In this document: positions 62,308-64,000 of the stretch, one piece after another
Position numbering within the stretch: the first letter of the stretch is position 1
Layout of the letters: each line of letters begins with the position of its first letter
Assembly (NCBI RefSeq): GCF_021134715.1
Contig: NC_060019.1
Span: 1,550,001 to 1,614,000, forward strand
From: Daphnia pulex
Lineage: Eukaryota; Arthropoda; Branchiopoda; Diplostraca; Daphniidae
Length of the DNA: 64,000 bases
Reading direction: 5' to 3'
The notes under the pieces: generated by a model
Databases searched by the model: none
What the model was told of the DNA's origin: nothing
Seen by the model: the letters and a program-made list of their open reading frames with translations, nothing else
Program-made: the position numbers and the translations under genes

Positions 62308-63964
62308 ATGAATCCTAGTTTGAGTTTCAATACCACTCTCATCCGGTCTGCCCGGGCAATCCAACCAAATGTCCATTTTGGATATCCGCCCGGAGTCTCT
62401 CTCACCGACTTTGTCACCGACGACATGAAGGCTTTGGTATCGTATAGTAACCTGCAAATAAATGAACCAATAATCTTAACCTCAAATGTAAATGACATAA
62501 ACCAGATTCACCCTCATTGGAGCAAGTTTCCGCCTGTCAACCCCATGTGGCATTACCTTTTGGGAACCATCTACATCTTCCTGGGGGTGGTTTCTCTTTG
62601 TGGTAATGGAATTGTCATCAGGTAAAAAAATATTAAAAATTCTAAATTATTCAAGAATTTGACACAATCCGCTGGTACCTTTCATATTTCTTGCAGCTTG
62701 TTCACCAAAACCAAAGGACTTCGCAGCACAGCCAACATGTTTGTCGTCAATCTTGCATTTTCCGACTTTTGCATGATGATCTCCCAGTTCCCCATGTTTG
62801 TCCACAACTCTTTCAATGGTGGCATTTGGCTTTTCGGCCCAGCGGCCTGTGAGCTTTACGCCTGTTTGGGTATGATATAACCATTTTAACTTTTAGTTTT
62901 CATCGAGTGTCCGTTGTTATAATGTTATAAATGGAACCTACAGGAGGCGTTTTCGGAGCTACTAGCATATGTACGATGGCTGTTATCGCATACGATCGAT
63001 ACAACGTCATTGTCAAGGGCATGGCCGGAACTAAAATGACATCCAGTAAATAAAAAAAAAAAAAAAATATATATTCAACTGTGAACATCAAAACAATGGA
63101 AATTATTGACCATACCTTGATTATTAGAACGGGCAGCTACCCTGATCGCTTGCTGCTGGATTTACGCCACTGGGTGGTCCATCACACCATACTTCGGCTT
63201 CGGTCGTTACATTCCGGAAGGAATTTTGGACTCCTGTTCTTTCGATTACCTTACTCGAGATGAACAGGTAAAATCGTACCTCGTGTTAATCTTGAATTCA
63301 CTATTTTATAATCCTGTTATTTCTTTGAACAGACTAAAGCCTTCGTACTTTGCCTTTTTATCTTCTTGTACTGCATCCCGTTGACCTTTATTACCTGCTG
63401 TTACTACTTCATCGTGAAAACCATCTTTTTTCACGAGAAAACCCTTCGTGACCAGGCGAAGAAGATGAACGTTACCTCACTCCGATCCAACGCTGACAGT
63501 AACGCAGCTTCTGCTGAAATTAAGATCGCAAAGGTCGCCCTTTGCAACATCGCTTTGTGGGCGGCAATGTGGACTCCTTATGCCGCAATCGTCCTCAAGG
63601 TATATAAATTCTGTTTAAAAAAATAGAAAATGTAATGACAACTAACTTTCATCACAGGGGATTTTCGGAGACCAATCAACTATCACGCCGTTAGTAACAA
63701 TTTTGCCGTCCTTGATTACCAAATCAGCATCCATCTGCAATCCAATTGTCTATGCTATTTCTCACCCGAAATTCCGATTGGTATTTGCTGCAATATTATT
63801 GCTAACATGAAATCAACACTAAATAATTTAAAATGTTAACTTTTAAGGCATTGCAAGAGAAATACCCGTGGTTCTGCATCAACGAGCCAGTCAAATCAGA
63901 CAACGAATCCATCTGCTCCACCAAGACCGGAGTATCCAGCAGCAGTACTACTGAATCTACATAA
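62308..63964 (+). CDS. Long-wavelength-sensitive arthropod opsin
   Basis: The exons are 62308-62621, 62697-62869, 62944-63045, 63128-63267, 63333-63599, 63658-63780 and 63848-63964, giving 411 aa. It is a seven-helix visual pigment that couples to Gq in rhabdomeric photoreceptors. Key residues: retinal Schiff-base Lys354 in TKSASICNPIVY, the DRY motif at 180-182, Cys156-Cys233 disulfide, Glu227 (bovine Glu181 position) and Tyr159 at the position of bovine Glu113, as in arthropod long-wavelength pigments. The third cytoplasmic loop has FHEKTLRDQAKKMNV, typical of Gq-coupled rhabdomeric opsins. An N-glycosylation site (NTT) lies at residue 8, and the N-terminal tail before helix 1 is rather long (about 80 residues). 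The C-terminus is Ser/Thr-rich. All seven exons close in frame. Confidence 0.93.
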
Positions 63965-64000
63965 AGAAAAACTTATTAAAACATCATCTTAAATGCTCGG

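Noticed and set aside
62308-63964. Opsin as a pseudogene because of in-frame stops between exons
   Set aside because: The stops lie in short introns with good GT-AG borders, and all seven exons join in frame with every key residue intact.

Overview
This window looks like nuclear DNA of a small-genome arthropod, most likely a cladoceran crustacean of the Daphnia type. The basis is dense genes with 60-150 bp GT-AG introns, arthropod orthologues (rutabaga, mof, a long-wavelength opsin), a secreted C1q-domain protein of a kind I know to be expanded in Daphnia, and AT-rich intergenic DNA around GC-rich exons. Species is inferred, not proven.

Layout. 1-2.8 kb: an intronless, frameshifted strawberry-notch (sno) helicase fragment and a tRNA-like SINE. 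3.2-5.0 kb: intact MYST acetyltransferase mof/KAT8 (7 exons, 449 aa). 6.8-8.8 kb: a GLCCI1/FAM117-family gene (519 aa). 11.7-19.0 kb: the Ca2+/calmodulin-type adenylyl cyclase rutabaga (11 coding exons, 2036 aa).

19-36 kb: a repeat-rich interval. It holds sequence downstream of rut that recurs elsewhere in the window, a DUF4806 gene fragment between gatatc-rich arms, a 5'-truncated CR1/L2-like LINE, an array of an unrecognised minus-strand coiled-coil gene (one older copy and a near-identical 1.95 kb tandem pair), and a foldback element with about 210 bp inverted repeats.

36.2-44.0 kb: a chimeric segmental duplication. A decayed, inverted copy of the first ten exons of CXXC1 is joined to a near-perfect direct copy of the 3' half of rut plus 2.5 kb downstream. 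Both parents lie intact in the window (rut at 11.7-19.0 kb, CXXC1 at 52.3-54.7 kb on the minus strand).

44.5-45.4 kb: a non-autonomous hAT-like element with a perfect 8-bp target duplication. 45.65-48.5 kb: an 808-aa protein with an active-looking kinase, a pseudokinase and ankyrin repeats, related to IRE1/RNase L kinases. 49.6-51.7 kb: a secreted protein with a long unrecognised N-terminal region and a C-terminal C1q domain. 52.3-54.7 kb (-): CXXC1/Cfp1, in divergent arrangement with a three-finger JAZ/U1-type zinc-finger gene (55.15-56.06 kb), which converges on a Star-like FkbM-domain membrane protein gene (56.4-57.6 kb, -). 62.3-63.96 kb: a long-wavelength arthropod opsin.

The genes do not form an operon-like system. 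mof and CXXC1 act in chromatin; rut and the opsin belong to neural signalling and vision. The kinase and C1q genes may be defence or stress genes, which is inference. Exon coordinates were derived by hand from GT-AG sites, preserved frame and family similarity; every multi-exon model reported as intact closes in frame.
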